Assembly (NCBI GenBank): GCA_947624835.1
Contig: CANQLX010000001.1
Span: 17,345 to 81,344, forward strand
Source of the DNA: an uncultured Clostridia bacterium
GTDB lineage: Bacteria > Bacillota > Clostridia > Oscillospirales > Acutalibacteraceae
Direction: 5' to 3'
Length of the DNA stretch: 64,000 nt
Every line of letters begins with the position of its first letter. Position 1 is the stretch's first letter. Both the position numbers and the translations under genes were made by a program. The notes beneath the pieces are model-generated. The model saw only the letters and a program-made list of their open reading frames with translations. It did not search any database and was not told the origin of the DNA. This document shows positions 44,362-53,816 of the stretch, piece by piece.

Positions 44362-44458
44362 CCCCCGGTCGGTTGATTTATCGACGGGGCGCAGGGGTCA
44401 GATATGATTGGGAAACATCATGGGCCGCCCTCTCGCAGGGCGACCCACTTGTTTTTTC
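44362..44458 (+). terminator. Three-hairpin element ending gltBD
   Basis: Hairpin 1: CCCC-g-GTCG with CGACGGGG (44363-44389). Hairpin 2: ATGAT/ATCAT (44404-44421). Hairpin 3: GGG..GCCCT/AGGGC..CCC (44422-44446), then TTTTTT. Only the last hairpin plus T-run is needed for termination; it is GC-rich against an AT-rich genome, so it may be a dispersed repeat. Confidence 0.6.
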
Positions 44459-44473
44459 GATAATATATCTAAT

Positions 44474-46309
44474 CTACACTATTGAAACAGCATTTTTCCT
44501 AAACCAATAATCAAGCTGGATTATATATGCAAGTATCTGTGGAGCACGCATAAGCTGTCCGTACCATGGAGATGATATCTGTTCGGGATTCTGAATAATA
44601 CTTTCCACTCCGGCAGGATCAAGTATATCCCTTATAGGTGATGTACTGTCGGTGAGAATCTCCCGTACCTTGTTAGCACATAGCTCAAAATAAAGAGGAT
44701 TATGTGTTTTCGGGTACGGACTTTTTTTTCTGTCAATGATACTGTCAGGAAGAAGTCCCCTGAATGCAGCACGCACTATCCCCTTTTCCCTTCCGTTCAA
44801 GGCTTTCATGCTCCACGGAAGATTAAAGGCATAGTCAACAACCCTGTAATCGCAGAACGGTACCCTTACCTCAAAACCGTTGTACATGGACATCCGATCT
44901 TTCCTGTCCAAAAGTGTCTGCATAAACCAGTGGAAATTCAGCGAAAACATTTCCCTCATTCTTGCCTCAAGCCTGCTGTCACTTTTCAGCTTCTCCGTAT
45001 TATTGCAGGTATCAAGATATCGCTGACGGACATATTCGTCACCCCTTGGAAGAAAATCTTTCCTCAGAATACTTCTCCTTATATCAAGCGAGCGTGCCCA
45101 AGGAAAATTGTCGTCAAACAGAATTTCCTTATTATGGTACCAAGGATAACCTCCGAAAAGTTCGTCTGCACATTCGCCCGAAAGACCGACCGTAAAATCT
45201 TCCTTCATTTTTCCGCAGAATAAAAGAAGTGAGGAGTCAACATCTACCATACCCGGAAAATCTCTTGCATCTACCGCATCTGTAAGTGCCTTGAAAAGGT
45301 CATAATTATTGATTGTTACGCTGTGATGCTTTGAGCCGATATAGTCCACCATCGTTCCAATAAATTCACTGTCGGGTGTCGGCTGGAACAGACTTTTCTG
45401 AAAATATTTGTTGTTATCCGTATAATCTACCGAATAGGTATCAACAGGATCAAGACCGTTTCTCCTGTTATGCTCTGCGGCAACATAGGATATTATACTT
45501 GAGTCAAGACCTCCTGACAAAAAACAGCAAAGGGGTACATCTGATACAAGCTGTCTTTCAATAGAGTCAATAAGAAGCTCACGTACCTCCTTTATGCTCG
45601 TAAGCGTATCGGATTCGTGCTCATGTGCTTTTAGGGTAAAGTATCTTTCACGCATCATGCTTTTTCCGTCATATATGGCATATTCTCCCGGCAGAAGTTC
45701 CCCTACTCCCTTATATATCCCCTGACCGAGTGTTCTTCCGGGACCTATAAGAAATAATTCACAAAGACCCTGCTCATTAATATGGGGTGAAACAAGCGGG
45801 TTTTTCAGAAGTGTCTTGACCTCGGAAGCAAAAATAAGACCGGTATTATATTTATAGAAAAACAACGGCTTAACACCTATTCTGTCCCTTGCAAGGAATA
45901 AACAGTTATTTTTCCTGTCCCATACCGCAAAGGCAAATATACCGTTTAATTTATATACGCAATCCTTTCCCCAATGAATATAGGAAGTAAGTACTACCTC
46001 GGTATCGCTGCTTGTTTTGAAATTATATCCTTTATCCTTTAATTCCTCCCTGAGCTCGGAGGTATTATATAATTCCCCATTATAGACTATTGTATAGCTG
46101 TCCTCACCTATATCCTTTGTCATGGGCTGTTTTCCGTTTTCAACATCAATAACGGCAAGCCTTCTATGAATAAGAGATACCGGATTTTCTATAAATATAC
46201 CGCTGTCGTCCGGACCTCTCCTTTTCATACTGACGGACATTTCACAGAGAATATCCTCCGTCTCTCTCATATTCAGGCTTTTATCATACCAACCTGCTAT
46301 TCCGCACAT
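44474..46309 (-). CDS. asnB: Asparagine synthetase, glutamine-hydrolysing
   Basis: A 611-residue class B synthetase that makes asparagine from aspartate, glutamine and ATP. The start at 46309 gives MCGIAGWYD, so the catalytic Cys2 follows the removed Met; AGGAGG is before it. The glutaminase domain has RRGPDDSG, VYNGELYN and TSSDTEVVL; the synthetase domain has the pyrophosphate loop CCFLSGGLDSS, and LSGECADELFGGYPW. It lies 29 bases after the ylbJ-like gene on the same strand, so the two may be co-transcribed. Confidence 0.95.
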   Translation of the reverse strand: MCGIAGWYDKSLNMRETEDILCEMSVSMKRRGPDDSGIFIENPVSLIHRRLAVIDVENGKQPMTKDIGEDSYTIVYNGELYNTSELREELKDKGYNFKTSSDTEVVLTSYIHWGKDCVYKLNGIFAFAVWDRKNNCLFLARDRIGVKPLFFYKYNTGLIFASEVKTLLKNPLVSPHINEQGLCELFLIGPGRTLGQGIYKGVGELLPGEYAIYDGKSMMRERYFTLKAHEHESDTLTSIKEVRELLIDSIERQLVSDVPLCCFLSGGLDSSIISYVAAEHNRRNGLDPVDTYSVDYTDNNKYFQKSLFQPTPDSEFIGTMVDYIGSKHHSVTINNYDLFKALTDAVDARDFPGMVDVDSSLLLFCGKMKEDFTVGLSGECADELFGGYPWYHNKEILFDDNFPWARSLDIRRSILRKDFLPRGDEYVRQRYLDTCNNTEKLKSDSRLEARMREMFSLNFHWFMQTLLDRKDRMSMYNGFEVRVPFCDYRVVDYAFNLPWSMKALNGREKGIVRAAFRGLLPDSIIDRKKSPYPKTHNPLYFELCANKVREILTDSTSPIRDILDPAGVESIIQNPEQISSPWYGQLMRAPQILAYIIQLDYWFRKNAVSIV

Positions 46310-46338
46310 AAAATTCCTCCTGTTACTGCTTGACAAAT

Positions 46339-47469
46339 TCAGAAAAATCTTCGTGTCAATTCCTTTTTTCGCAGACTTAAAAGAAAAACCGCACACATTA
46401 TTATAAGTGCAGCACTTCCGATAAGAGTTGTTGCTGATGCTTCAGCCTCCGGGCCGCCGAAAACAGAAAAAACCTCAGTTGTCGGAGAATAAACCGTAAA
46501 TATTATATAAGCTGCTGCCGTAGAAATTACAGCATTTATAAGCCTAAATAATATATATTTTCCCCTTTTTATCGGAACATCACGTAATATACCGAAGATC
46601 TGCATATGGACGCAAATACCTCCGAAGCCTGCCGCCAATGAAAAATACCATACCGGTAATGACAGTTCTTTAATTTCATTACACGCCATTGTTACCTCGG
46701 ATATTATCGGTATTATTATTTCCGATTCACGTGCCTGAATACCGAAAATACCGAAAAAAGAGGTTAGCAAGTCTGCAGCTCCCGACTTGCTGTAAACATT
46801 AAGCAAGAGAGAAAAAACGACTACAAGTGCTGTCATTAATATAACGGATTCCGCACCATCAGATGAGGCTTCCAATATTGCCGTTACAGCTGATGACCTT
46901 GTACCGGCATTATTTTCGGATAAATTCTCACTGTCAGAATTACTTCTTTTTATACGGCTGCATATTCCGGTACATATGCCGATAATAATGCATGAAAAAA
47001 TCTGCGTAATATATAATATTATTCCTGCTTCAATATTGTGAAGCATCACAGCTCCTATAGCCGTTATAAGAAAGGCAGGCCCTGAGCATATACAAAACAA
47101 CATCATTCTTTGTGCCTGCTCAGCGGTTATTTTTTTATCCTTATAAAGTAGCTGTACACATTTGGCACCTACGGGAAAGCCTCCTATAAGGCTTAATATT
47201 ATAGCAGAAGAGCATACCGGAGGAAGATTAAATAATATTTTTGTTATAGGGGCAAATATTTTTCCGATATATCTGTCTGCACCCGAACGCATTATAAAGG
47301 AAGAAAGTACCATATAGGGAAATAATGACGGTATAAGTATGCGGCAGGTATTTTCAAGTCCTTTTAAAACACCCTCAACACAATATGACGGAAATATCAA
47401 CAGTATTGATATAAAAAAAAATGAAAGAAAAAGAGGAACAAATTTTTTTATTTTTACGGCTCCAAACAT
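46339..47469 (-). CDS. ylbJ: YlbJ-like sporulation membrane protein
   Basis: A 376-residue polytopic membrane protein of the YlbJ/nucleoside-recognition (gate) family, required in Bacillus for spore cortex formation and heat resistance. Signatures: LENTCRILIPSLFPYMVLSSF, SLIGGFPVGAKCVQLLY and MLFCICSGPAFLITAIG in the first half, mirrored by a second half with SEVTMACNEIKELSL. About nine helices. Expected in the mother cell. Divergent from yqfCD. Confidence 0.85.
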   Translation of the reverse strand: MFGAVKIKKFVPLFLSFFFISILLIFPSYCVEGVLKGLENTCRILIPSLFPYMVLSSFIMRSGADRYIGKIFAPITKILFNLPPVCSSAIILSLIGGFPVGAKCVQLLYKDKKITAEQAQRMMLFCICSGPAFLITAIGAVMLHNIEAGIILYITQIFSCIIIGICTGICSRIKRSNSDSENLSENNAGTRSSAVTAILEASSDGAESVILMTALVVVFSLLLNVYSKSGAADLLTSFFGIFGIQARESEIIIPIISEVTMACNEIKELSLPVWYFSLAAGFGGICVHMQIFGILRDVPIKRGKYILFRLINAVISTAAAYIIFTVYSPTTEVFSVFGGPEAEASATTLIGSAALIIMCAVFLLSLRKKELTRRFF

Positions 47470-47552
47470 ATCATCACCCTTAAATATATATGTCGATGTA
47501 ATTTTTATATTTACTCAAGCATAAAATTTGAAAGAGTAAACGGGGTGATATA

Positions 47553-47816
47553 ATGAAAAGGCAGAAAAAACGAACACCGTCTCAGGGCAATATACTTATG
47601 GATAAAATTAACGGTGTATATATGAATGTTTGCGGAAACAGAGAGGTTATATTTGAAGGCAGCCGTGGAATTGTGGAATATAATGAAAATTCAATCAAAA
47701 TAAATACCGGAAAATATATAGTCGCATTTTCAGGGAGGGGACTGCACATCAGGTGTATGAACGAATTTAGTCTTGTTATAGCAGGCTTTATTACATCTAT
47801 TGAATATATAATGTGA
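47553..47816 (+). CDS. yqfC: Sporulation protein YqfC
   Basis: An 87-residue protein of the YabP/YqfC family, a small mother-cell sporulation protein. NREVIFEGSRGIVEYNENSI and the repeat-like LHIRCMNEFSLVIAGFITSIEY match the family. GGGGTGA site before the start. A CATAAAAT sequence around 47519 resembles a sigma-E -10 (CATACAAT), but the -35 is weak. It shares its stop region with the following yqfD start. Confidence 0.85.
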   Translation: MKRQKKRTPSQGNILMDKINGVYMNVCGNREVIFEGSRGIVEYNENSIKINTGKYIVAFSGRGLHIRCMNEFSLVIAGFITSIEYIM

Positions 47817-47824
47817 GGGTCATA

Positions 47825-49018
47825 ATGCTGATTGTGAAATTATTGCGGTGGATATTCGGATATTTTGATTTTGAAATCAAGGGCAGATTCCCGGAAAGAT
47901 TTCTTAATCTTGCTGTACGAAACGGTCTGAACCTGTGGAATATGAAGGGCGAAAAGGAAGAACTTCATGCCACAGCAAAAATTGCTGATAAAAACACAGC
48001 GGAGCTGTTCGCACAAAAAACAGAAAGCGAATTAATAATTGAGAAAGAGCACGGTCTTCCCTACTTATGCAGAACCTATAAAAGCAGGTTAGGGCTCCTT
48101 GTGGGACTTATTATGGGAGTAGCCCTGTCATGTTGGTTATCGGGCTTTATATGGAATATTGAGGTTAATGTACCTCCTGAGTTAAATGAATATGAAATAA
48201 GGAATCAGCTGAGAGAGCTTGGATTTTATGAGGGGGTTAGATATAACAGCGACAGTATTGATAATATAAAAAGAAAAATGAAACTAAACGACGAAAGGAT
48301 AAGCTGGGTCAGTATAAATATATTCGGCACAAATGCGGTTGTAGAGTTAAGTCCGAAAATCAGTGTAGAAAAGGATAAAGAGATTAATAAAAAAGCCGTC
48401 AGCAATCTTAAATCAACTGCTGACGGTACAATTACCAAAATAAATGTTCACAACGGTACTGCTGTTGTTGAAATAGGTGAAGGAGTGCGAAAGGGTCAGC
48501 TTCTTGTAAGCGGAATTATGGAATACAACAACGGTACCAATGTTATGGCGGACAGTGAGGGAACAGTATATGCAAAAACTTCACGTACAGTTACTCTCAG
48601 TGTGCCGAAAGAATACAGTAAGGCAATTACTTCGGACGAGTATGTGTGTAAAAGAGAATTCAGCTTTTTCGGAATAAGCTTTCCTATTACCCTTTGCGGA
48701 AATCCTGTAGGAGAATATTATAAAAAAGAGAGTAAACTTAAGCCAACACTCTTCGACAATGCCCTGCCTATAAGCATAACGGAAGAAAAATGGCAGAGAT
48801 ACGAAACGAAAAAGCTTACACTCGGCAGTGATGACGCAAAGAAACTCCTTGATAACCGGCTTAAGCTGTATGAAATGTTTTTGATTTACAGTGATGACCG
48901 TACCATAATTTCAAAAAATAGCAAATTTCAAGAAAAGAATAGTATATACTATCTTACCGTAAGCTATGAAGTAGAGGAAAATATTTGTGAAAAATCCTAT
49001 ATTCAGGTAAAGGAATAA
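47825..49018 (+). CDS. yqfD: Sporulation protein YqfD
   Basis: A 397-residue membrane-anchored sporulation protein (stage IV). A short N-terminal cytoplasmic part (GYFDFEIKGRFPERFLNL), one membrane helix (about 88-106, LLVGLIMGVALSCWLSGFIW) and a long extracytoplasmic domain with NPVGEYYK near the C-terminal third. Start chosen at ATG 47825 with GAGGG before it; a GTG at 47813 overlapping the yqfC stop is an alternative. Operon with yqfC. Confidence 0.88.
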   Translation: MLIVKLLRWIFGYFDFEIKGRFPERFLNLAVRNGLNLWNMKGEKEELHATAKIADKNTAELFAQKTESELIIEKEHGLPYLCRTYKSRLGLLVGLIMGVALSCWLSGFIWNIEVNVPPELNEYEIRNQLRELGFYEGVRYNSDSIDNIKRKMKLNDERISWVSINIFGTNAVVELSPKISVEKDKEINKKAVSNLKSTADGTITKINVHNGTAVVEIGEGVRKGQLLVSGIMEYNNGTNVMADSEGTVYAKTSRTVTLSVPKEYSKAITSDEYVCKREFSFFGISFPITLCGNPVGEYYKKESKLKPTLFDNALPISITEEKWQRYETKKLTLGSDDAKKLLDNRLKLYEMFLIYSDDRTIISKNSKFQEKNSIYYLTVSYEVEENICEKSYIQVKE

Positions 49019-49026
49019 TTTGCGTA

Positions 49027-49917
49027 CTATAGACTGTCAATATCAAAATCGGGTATATAATCCCTACTTGCGGAATCAAGCTCCTGTGCAAAACCGTCAA
49101 GTGAAGTATTTCCCAGTACATCTAATACCTTATTGTATTCCCTTGCAGTGATACAACGGTTTATCTCGGGATAATTTCCGGCACCTGAAACGGGAATATA
49201 CTGTCCCATAAGACTTATAAGAACTTTATCCCCAAATGTTTTATCAAGATACCTTATAACCTCGACTGAATTTCTTGTATTAGCCGGCAAAATGAGATGC
49301 CGCACAACTGTTCCTTTTAGCATCATTCCGTTGTTATCAAAAACAAGCTTGCCGGTTTGTCGCACCATTTCCCCTATCGCCTTAGATGCATATTCAAAAT
49401 AATTACCTGCCCCCGAATATTTCAGCGAAAGCTCACTTCGTATATATTTAAGGTCGGGCAGATATATGTCGATAAGACCTTCAAGTCTTTTAAGTGTTTC
49501 AGCCTTTTCGTATCCCCCTGTATTATAGACAACGGGTACCGACGGCCTATATTCAGATAAAGCCTCAATAATACTTTCAATATACGGTGTCGGACTGACA
49601 AGGTTGATATTATGTACTCCCATATCCTCAAGCCGTTTAATATGCTCAATCAGCTCAGAAACGGTCACGGTTTTTCCGCAGCCGCCTGAGCTGATCTTAC
49701 TGTTCTGGCAGAACACACACGAAAGCACACAACCCGAAAAAAATATCGTCCCCGAACCTTTTTTTCCGCTTATACACGGTTCTTCCCACATATGCGGAGC
49801 AACTCTCGCTATTTTCGGCAAATACCCCATTTTACAGAATCCGTTTCCGCTTTCAGCATTTCTTGCCGCATTACAATTTCTCGGACATAAAGTACATTTA
49901 ACAAAATCATTATTCAT
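49027..49917 (-). CDS. Radical SAM protein, PflX/PflA-like (COG1313)
   Basis: A 296-residue radical SAM enzyme. The N-terminal Cys cluster C8, C11, C15, C28 (KCTLCPRNC, GFCKMG) is typical of PflX-type proteins; the SAM 4Fe-4S motif is CVLSCVFC (C63, C67, C70), followed by LVSPTPYIESI and DIYLPDLKYI. PflA relatives activate glycyl radical enzymes, but no such enzyme is in this window. The start is 4 bases after the stop of the pseudo-alcohol-dehydrogenase gene, so the two are translationally coupled. Confidence 0.88.
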   Translation of the reverse strand: MNNDFVKCTLCPRNCNAARNAESGNGFCKMGYLPKIARVAPHMWEEPCISGKKGSGTIFFSGCVLSCVFCQNSKISSGGCGKTVTVSELIEHIKRLEDMGVHNINLVSPTPYIESIIEALSEYRPSVPVVYNTGGYEKAETLKRLEGLIDIYLPDLKYIRSELSLKYSGAGNYFEYASKAIGEMVRQTGKLVFDNNGMMLKGTVVRHLILPANTRNSVEVIRYLDKTFGDKVLISLMGQYIPVSGAGNYPEINRCITAREYNKVLDVLGNTSLDGFAQELDSASRDYIPDFDIDSL

Positions 49918-49921
49918 AAGC

Positions 49922-51043
49922 TTATTCAGTACATATTATATATTTTTCAAAATCATATTCCTCCGTAAATATAAAGGAACCTTCGTTCTCTGCTCTAAGT
50001 TTGGAAATTCTCTGCTGAAAACCGCATTTATTTTTGAGTTTCTCAATTCCCGATATAAGCCCATCTACATCATTCATTCCAATAAGCTTTGCAAGCACAG
50101 ATAGCTTTTTGCAGATTCTTTCGCTTTTTGTGGCATAAAAATTTACAAGACGTGATAAAATGATAGCACAGGCCACATTACTGTCAATATTATAAAGATC
50201 GGATAATGCACCCGACATAACGGAACATATGCTCATATCGGTATTTGCGGAGGCTATCCCCGCCATGACAGACGCTTCGGAAATCTTTTCTTCCGCAGTA
50301 ATATTACGCTCATCGTCCTGATAAATAAGAGGAAGATACTCAAAAATATTCTTTACCGCCTGAATTGCAAAACCGTCCGTATATTCGGAAGAATATGGCG
50401 ACTTATATGCAAAAAGTGCAAGTGCAAGCTGATTGAATCCCGGAGCATAGCCGAATGTTTCGGGAAGATTTCTATAATAATCCGAATCTATAATGCTCAT
50501 ATCCGGCATAAGACTGTAGTTGGCAACCAAATAAGATTCATTGTTTTCTTCGTTTACCGCCTCCGCATACGGCATCACCTCCGAGCCGTTACCGTATAAA
50601 ACAGGTATAACGACAAGAAGAGTTTTCTTATTATTGCGTGAAAAGATTTCCTCCGTATTTCTGATACTATTGTAATGTGTGGTTAAAATTTTAAGGTCCG
50701 TATCCGGTTTTTCATAAAGAACACGCATTAATTTCGCTGAATTTACAGCCTTGTCCGTGCCTAACGCAATTACCGTATCAGGTTCGGAAAGCCTCATAGC
50801 CTTTACACCCTCTTCAACAGAGTTAAATGTAACCTTAGACCGAATATCAGTGAAAACCGTATATTGTATTCCGATAGATTTAAGCTTTTTTTCAAGTGCA
50901 TTAATATAACCGTTTTTATATAACTCCGGTTCTGTAACGATAAATGCCCGCTTTTTATTATATACGGTTTTTAACTCGTCAAGTGCAAGCTCCATACAGC
51001 CCTTTTTAAAATATATCTTTTCGGGTATTCTGAACCAAAGCAT
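49922..51043 (-). CDS. Degenerate iron-alcohol-dehydrogenase paralog
   Basis: A 373-residue copy of the C-terminal ADH domain of the neighbouring AdhE (colinear from MLWFR onward) that has lost its chemistry. GGGSAMDAGK of the NAD site is GTDKAVNSAK (95-104), GIDALTHALEAY is GFNQLALALFAY (202-213), and the His-rich CHSMAHKLGAYHHIPHG is CSVMSGALSDLYNIDSN (273-289). So the Asp and all three His metal ligands are gone. The frame is intact and the fold-forming residues are kept. I chose the start at 51043 because the upstream ATG (51106) lies inside the adhE terminator. Likely a pseudoenzyme or regulatory subunit. Confidence 0.85.
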   Translation of the reverse strand: MLWFRIPEKIYFKKGCMELALDELKTVYNKKRAFIVTEPELYKNGYINALEKKLKSIGIQYTVFTDIRSKVTFNSVEEGVKAMRLSEPDTVIALGTDKAVNSAKLMRVLYEKPDTDLKILTTHYNSIRNTEEIFSRNNKKTLLVVIPVLYGNGSEVMPYAEAVNEENNESYLVANYSLMPDMSIIDSDYYRNLPETFGYAPGFNQLALALFAYKSPYSSEYTDGFAIQAVKNIFEYLPLIYQDDERNITAEEKISEASVMAGIASANTDMSICSVMSGALSDLYNIDSNVACAIILSRLVNFYATKSERICKKLSVLAKLIGMNDVDGLISGIEKLKNKCGFQQRISKLRAENEGSFIFTEEYDFEKYIICTE

Positions 51044-51076
51044 CCTTTCACACCTTTCGTATTTTTCAAGAATAAA

Positions 51077-51115
51077 GGTTCTGCCACAACCTGTGCATAC
51101 TGTCATGACAGAACC
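51077..51115 (-). terminator. Terminator of adhE
   Basis: Minus-strand GGTTCTG (from 51109-51115) pairs with CAGAACC (51077-51083), followed by TTTATTC, twelve bases after the adhE stop. Readthrough could still supply the paralog gene, for which no strong promoter was seen. Confidence 0.6.
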
Positions 51116-51127
51116 CTATATTTTTAA

Positions 51128-53755
51128 TTATTTGCCGTAGTATGCCTTTAGATAAATTTCTTTGATCTCATCAAAGAGCGGATATCTTGGGTTTGCTCCC
51201 GTACACTGGTCATCAAATGCATTAACAACCATTTCATCAAGTGATGCAAGGAAATCCTCTTCCTTTACACCGTAATCGGCTATGGTCTTTTTAACTCCGC
51301 ATTTCTCTTTGAGTTCCTCTATCTTCTGAATGAAGAGTTCAAGTGTTTCGTTGTCATCCTTACCATATACACCGCAGAAATTAGCACATTCCACATATCT
51401 TTCAAGTGTATGCGGATAAGCATACTGTGAGAACGTACCCATCTTTGGAGGAACGGGAACGGCATTGTATCTGAGAACATAAGAAATAAGAAGTGCATTT
51501 GCAATACCATGCGGTATATGATGATAAGCACCGAGCTTATGTGCCATTGAATGACATACGCCGAGGAATGCATTTGCAAAAGCCATACCTGCCATCGTAG
51601 AAGCATCAGCCATTTTCTCACGTGCAACAGGATCATTTGCACCGTTCTCATAAGCAGACGGAAGATATTCAAATATTGTCTTCATTGCCTGAAGTGCAAG
51701 TCCGTCCGTATAGGGTGTAGCCATAATTGATGCATAAGCCTCAAGTGCGTGTGTAAGGGCATCTATACCAGAAGCACTTGTAAGACCCTTAGGCTGATTC
51801 ATCATATTGTCTGCATCTATAATTGCCATATTCGGCATAAGCTCATAATCTGCAAGAGGATACTTTATTCCGGTCTGCTCATCCGTGATAACGGCAAACG
51901 GAGTAACCTCAGAGCCTGTACCTGAGGAAGTCGGAATAGCTATGAAATATGCCTTTTCGCCCATTTTCGGGAATGTATATATTCTCTTGCGAATATCCAT
52001 GAAACGCATAGCCATATCTAGAAAGTCAGCTTCCGGATGCTCATAAAGTACCCACATTATCTTACCTGCGTCCATTGCCGAACCGCCGCCGAGCGCGATT
52101 ATTGTATCAGGCTCGAAAAGACGCATAGCCTCCGCACCTTCCTTTGCTGAAGCAAGTGTCGGATCCGGCTGAACATTATAGAAAGCTGTATGCTGTATTC
52201 CAAGCTCGTCAAGCTTATCTTCAATAGGCTTTACATATCCGTTTTTATAAAGAAATTCGTCAGTTACGATAAATGCCTTTTTCTTGCCCATTACGGAACC
52301 AAGCTCATCAAGGGCAACAGGCATACAGCCTTTCTTGAAATATACCTTTTGAGGTGTTCTGAACCAAAGCATATTTTCCCTACGTTCTGCCACACTCTTG
52401 ATGTTGAGAAGGTGCTTAACACCGACATTTTCCGATACCGAGTTTCCGCCCCATGAACCGCAGCCAAGTGTGAGTGACGGAGTAAGCTTAAAGTTATAGA
52501 GATCTCCGATGCCGCCGTGTGAGGACGGAGTGTTTATAAGAATACGGCAGGTTTTCATTGCATTGTAATGCTTTTCAATCTTTTCCTGTTGTGCCGGATG
52601 AATATAAAGCGAAGACGTATGTCCGTATCCTCCGTCAGCAACAAGCTGTGCAGCCTTTTCGAGTGCCTCTTCAAAGGTTTCAGCCTTATACATGGCAAGT
52701 ACGGGAGAAAGCTTCTCATGTGCAAATTCTTCGCTTATATCAACAGATTCAACTTCACCGATAAGAATTTTTGTTTCCTCGGGAACCTGAATACCGGCAA
52801 GCTCTGCTATGGTATGTGCTTTCTGACCGACAATCTTGGCATTAAGCGAACCGTTGATTATAATTGTCTTTCTTACCTTGTCAAGCTCGTCAGGATTAAG
52901 GAAATAGCAGCCTCTGTCCGCAAATTCCTTTTTAACCTCATCATATATATCCGAAAGAACAGTAACGCTCTGCTCGGAAGCACAAATCATACCGTTGTCA
53001 AATGTTTTTGAGTGAATTATCGAGCTTACAGCAACCCTAATATCAGCTGTGCTGTCAATGATAACAGGAGTATTACCTGCACCTACACCGAGAGCAGGCT
53101 TACCTGATGAATATGCAGCCTTAACCATTCCCGGACCTCCGGTTGCAAGAATAGTATCGGCATTTCTCATAAGCTCGTTAGTGAGTTCAAGTGACGGTAC
53201 GTCTATCCAGCCAATTATTCCCTCCGGTGCTCCTGCCTTCACAGCAGCCTCAAGAACTATCTTAGCTGCTTCAATAGTAGACTTCTTTGCACGTGGGTGA
53301 GGGCTTATTATTATACCGTTTCTTGTTTTCAAACATACAAGAGTCTTGAATATAGCGGTAGAAGTCGGGTTTGTTGTAGGAATAACAGCACCGATAACTC
53401 CAATAGGCTCCGCTATCTTCTTAAGTCCGAATGCGGAATCGTACTCAATCACACCGCAGGTTTTTGTATTTTTATAAGTGTTGTATATATATTCGGAAGC
53501 ATAATGATTTTTGATAATCTTATCTTCCTTCACACCCATACCTGTTTCCTCAACAGCCATAACTGCCAGCGGAATACGGGCTTGATTGGCTGCAATCGCA
53601 GCAGCCTTAAATATTTTATCAACCTGCTCCTGCGTATAGGTTGCAAAAATTTTCTGTGCTTCTCTTACCTCTGCAAGCTTTTTATTAAAGCTTTCGAGAT
53701 CTTCGACAAGACCACTTGGGGTTGTTTTAACATCGACTTCGTTATTATTAGCCAT
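51128..53755 (-). CDS. adhE: Bifunctional acetaldehyde-CoA/alcohol dehydrogenase
   Basis: The 875-residue AdhE that reduces acetyl-CoA to ethanol and regenerates NAD in fermentation. N-terminal aldehyde dehydrogenase domain (1-440) with the catalytic Cys in FDNGMICASEQS; linker; C-terminal Fe-dependent ADH domain starting at MLWFRTPQKVYFKK with GGGSAMDAGK, SSGTGSEVTPFAVITDE, the ligand Asp/His in GIDALTHALEAY and CHSMAHKLGAYHHIPHG. Start at 53755 with GGAGG nine bases upstream; the longer in-frame ATG at 53812 is too close to the promoter. A consensus promoter and Rex-like site precede it. Confidence 0.97.
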   Translation of the reverse strand: MANNNEVDVKTTPSGLVEDLESFNKKLAEVREAQKIFATYTQEQVDKIFKAAAIAANQARIPLAVMAVEETGMGVKEDKIIKNHYASEYIYNTYKNTKTCGVIEYDSAFGLKKIAEPIGVIGAVIPTTNPTSTAIFKTLVCLKTRNGIIISPHPRAKKSTIEAAKIVLEAAVKAGAPEGIIGWIDVPSLELTNELMRNADTILATGGPGMVKAAYSSGKPALGVGAGNTPVIIDSTADIRVAVSSIIHSKTFDNGMICASEQSVTVLSDIYDEVKKEFADRGCYFLNPDELDKVRKTIIINGSLNAKIVGQKAHTIAELAGIQVPEETKILIGEVESVDISEEFAHEKLSPVLAMYKAETFEEALEKAAQLVADGGYGHTSSLYIHPAQQEKIEKHYNAMKTCRILINTPSSHGGIGDLYNFKLTPSLTLGCGSWGGNSVSENVGVKHLLNIKSVAERRENMLWFRTPQKVYFKKGCMPVALDELGSVMGKKKAFIVTDEFLYKNGYVKPIEDKLDELGIQHTAFYNVQPDPTLASAKEGAEAMRLFEPDTIIALGGGSAMDAGKIMWVLYEHPEADFLDMAMRFMDIRKRIYTFPKMGEKAYFIAIPTSSGTGSEVTPFAVITDEQTGIKYPLADYELMPNMAIIDADNMMNQPKGLTSASGIDALTHALEAYASIMATPYTDGLALQAMKTIFEYLPSAYENGANDPVAREKMADASTMAGMAFANAFLGVCHSMAHKLGAYHHIPHGIANALLISYVLRYNAVPVPPKMGTFSQYAYPHTLERYVECANFCGVYGKDDNETLELFIQKIEELKEKCGVKKTIADYGVKEEDFLASLDEMVVNAFDDQCTGANPRYPLFDEIKEIYLKAYYGK

Positions 53756-53816
53756 AGTTGTTATTCCTCCGTTGATATATTGTACTGTGACCTTTATTCT
53801 GCTCCAATACAATAAT

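Noticed and set aside
46310-46396. Longer start for asparagine synthetase
   Set aside because: It would hide the catalytic Cys2 and overlap the upstream ylbJ-like gene; AGGAGG fits the start at 46309.
51044-51106. N-terminal extension with CTGCGRTF (possible zinc knuckle) on the pseudo-ADH
   Set aside because: The extension is encoded inside the adhE terminator hairpin, and the family start MLWFR aligns with the internal ATG.
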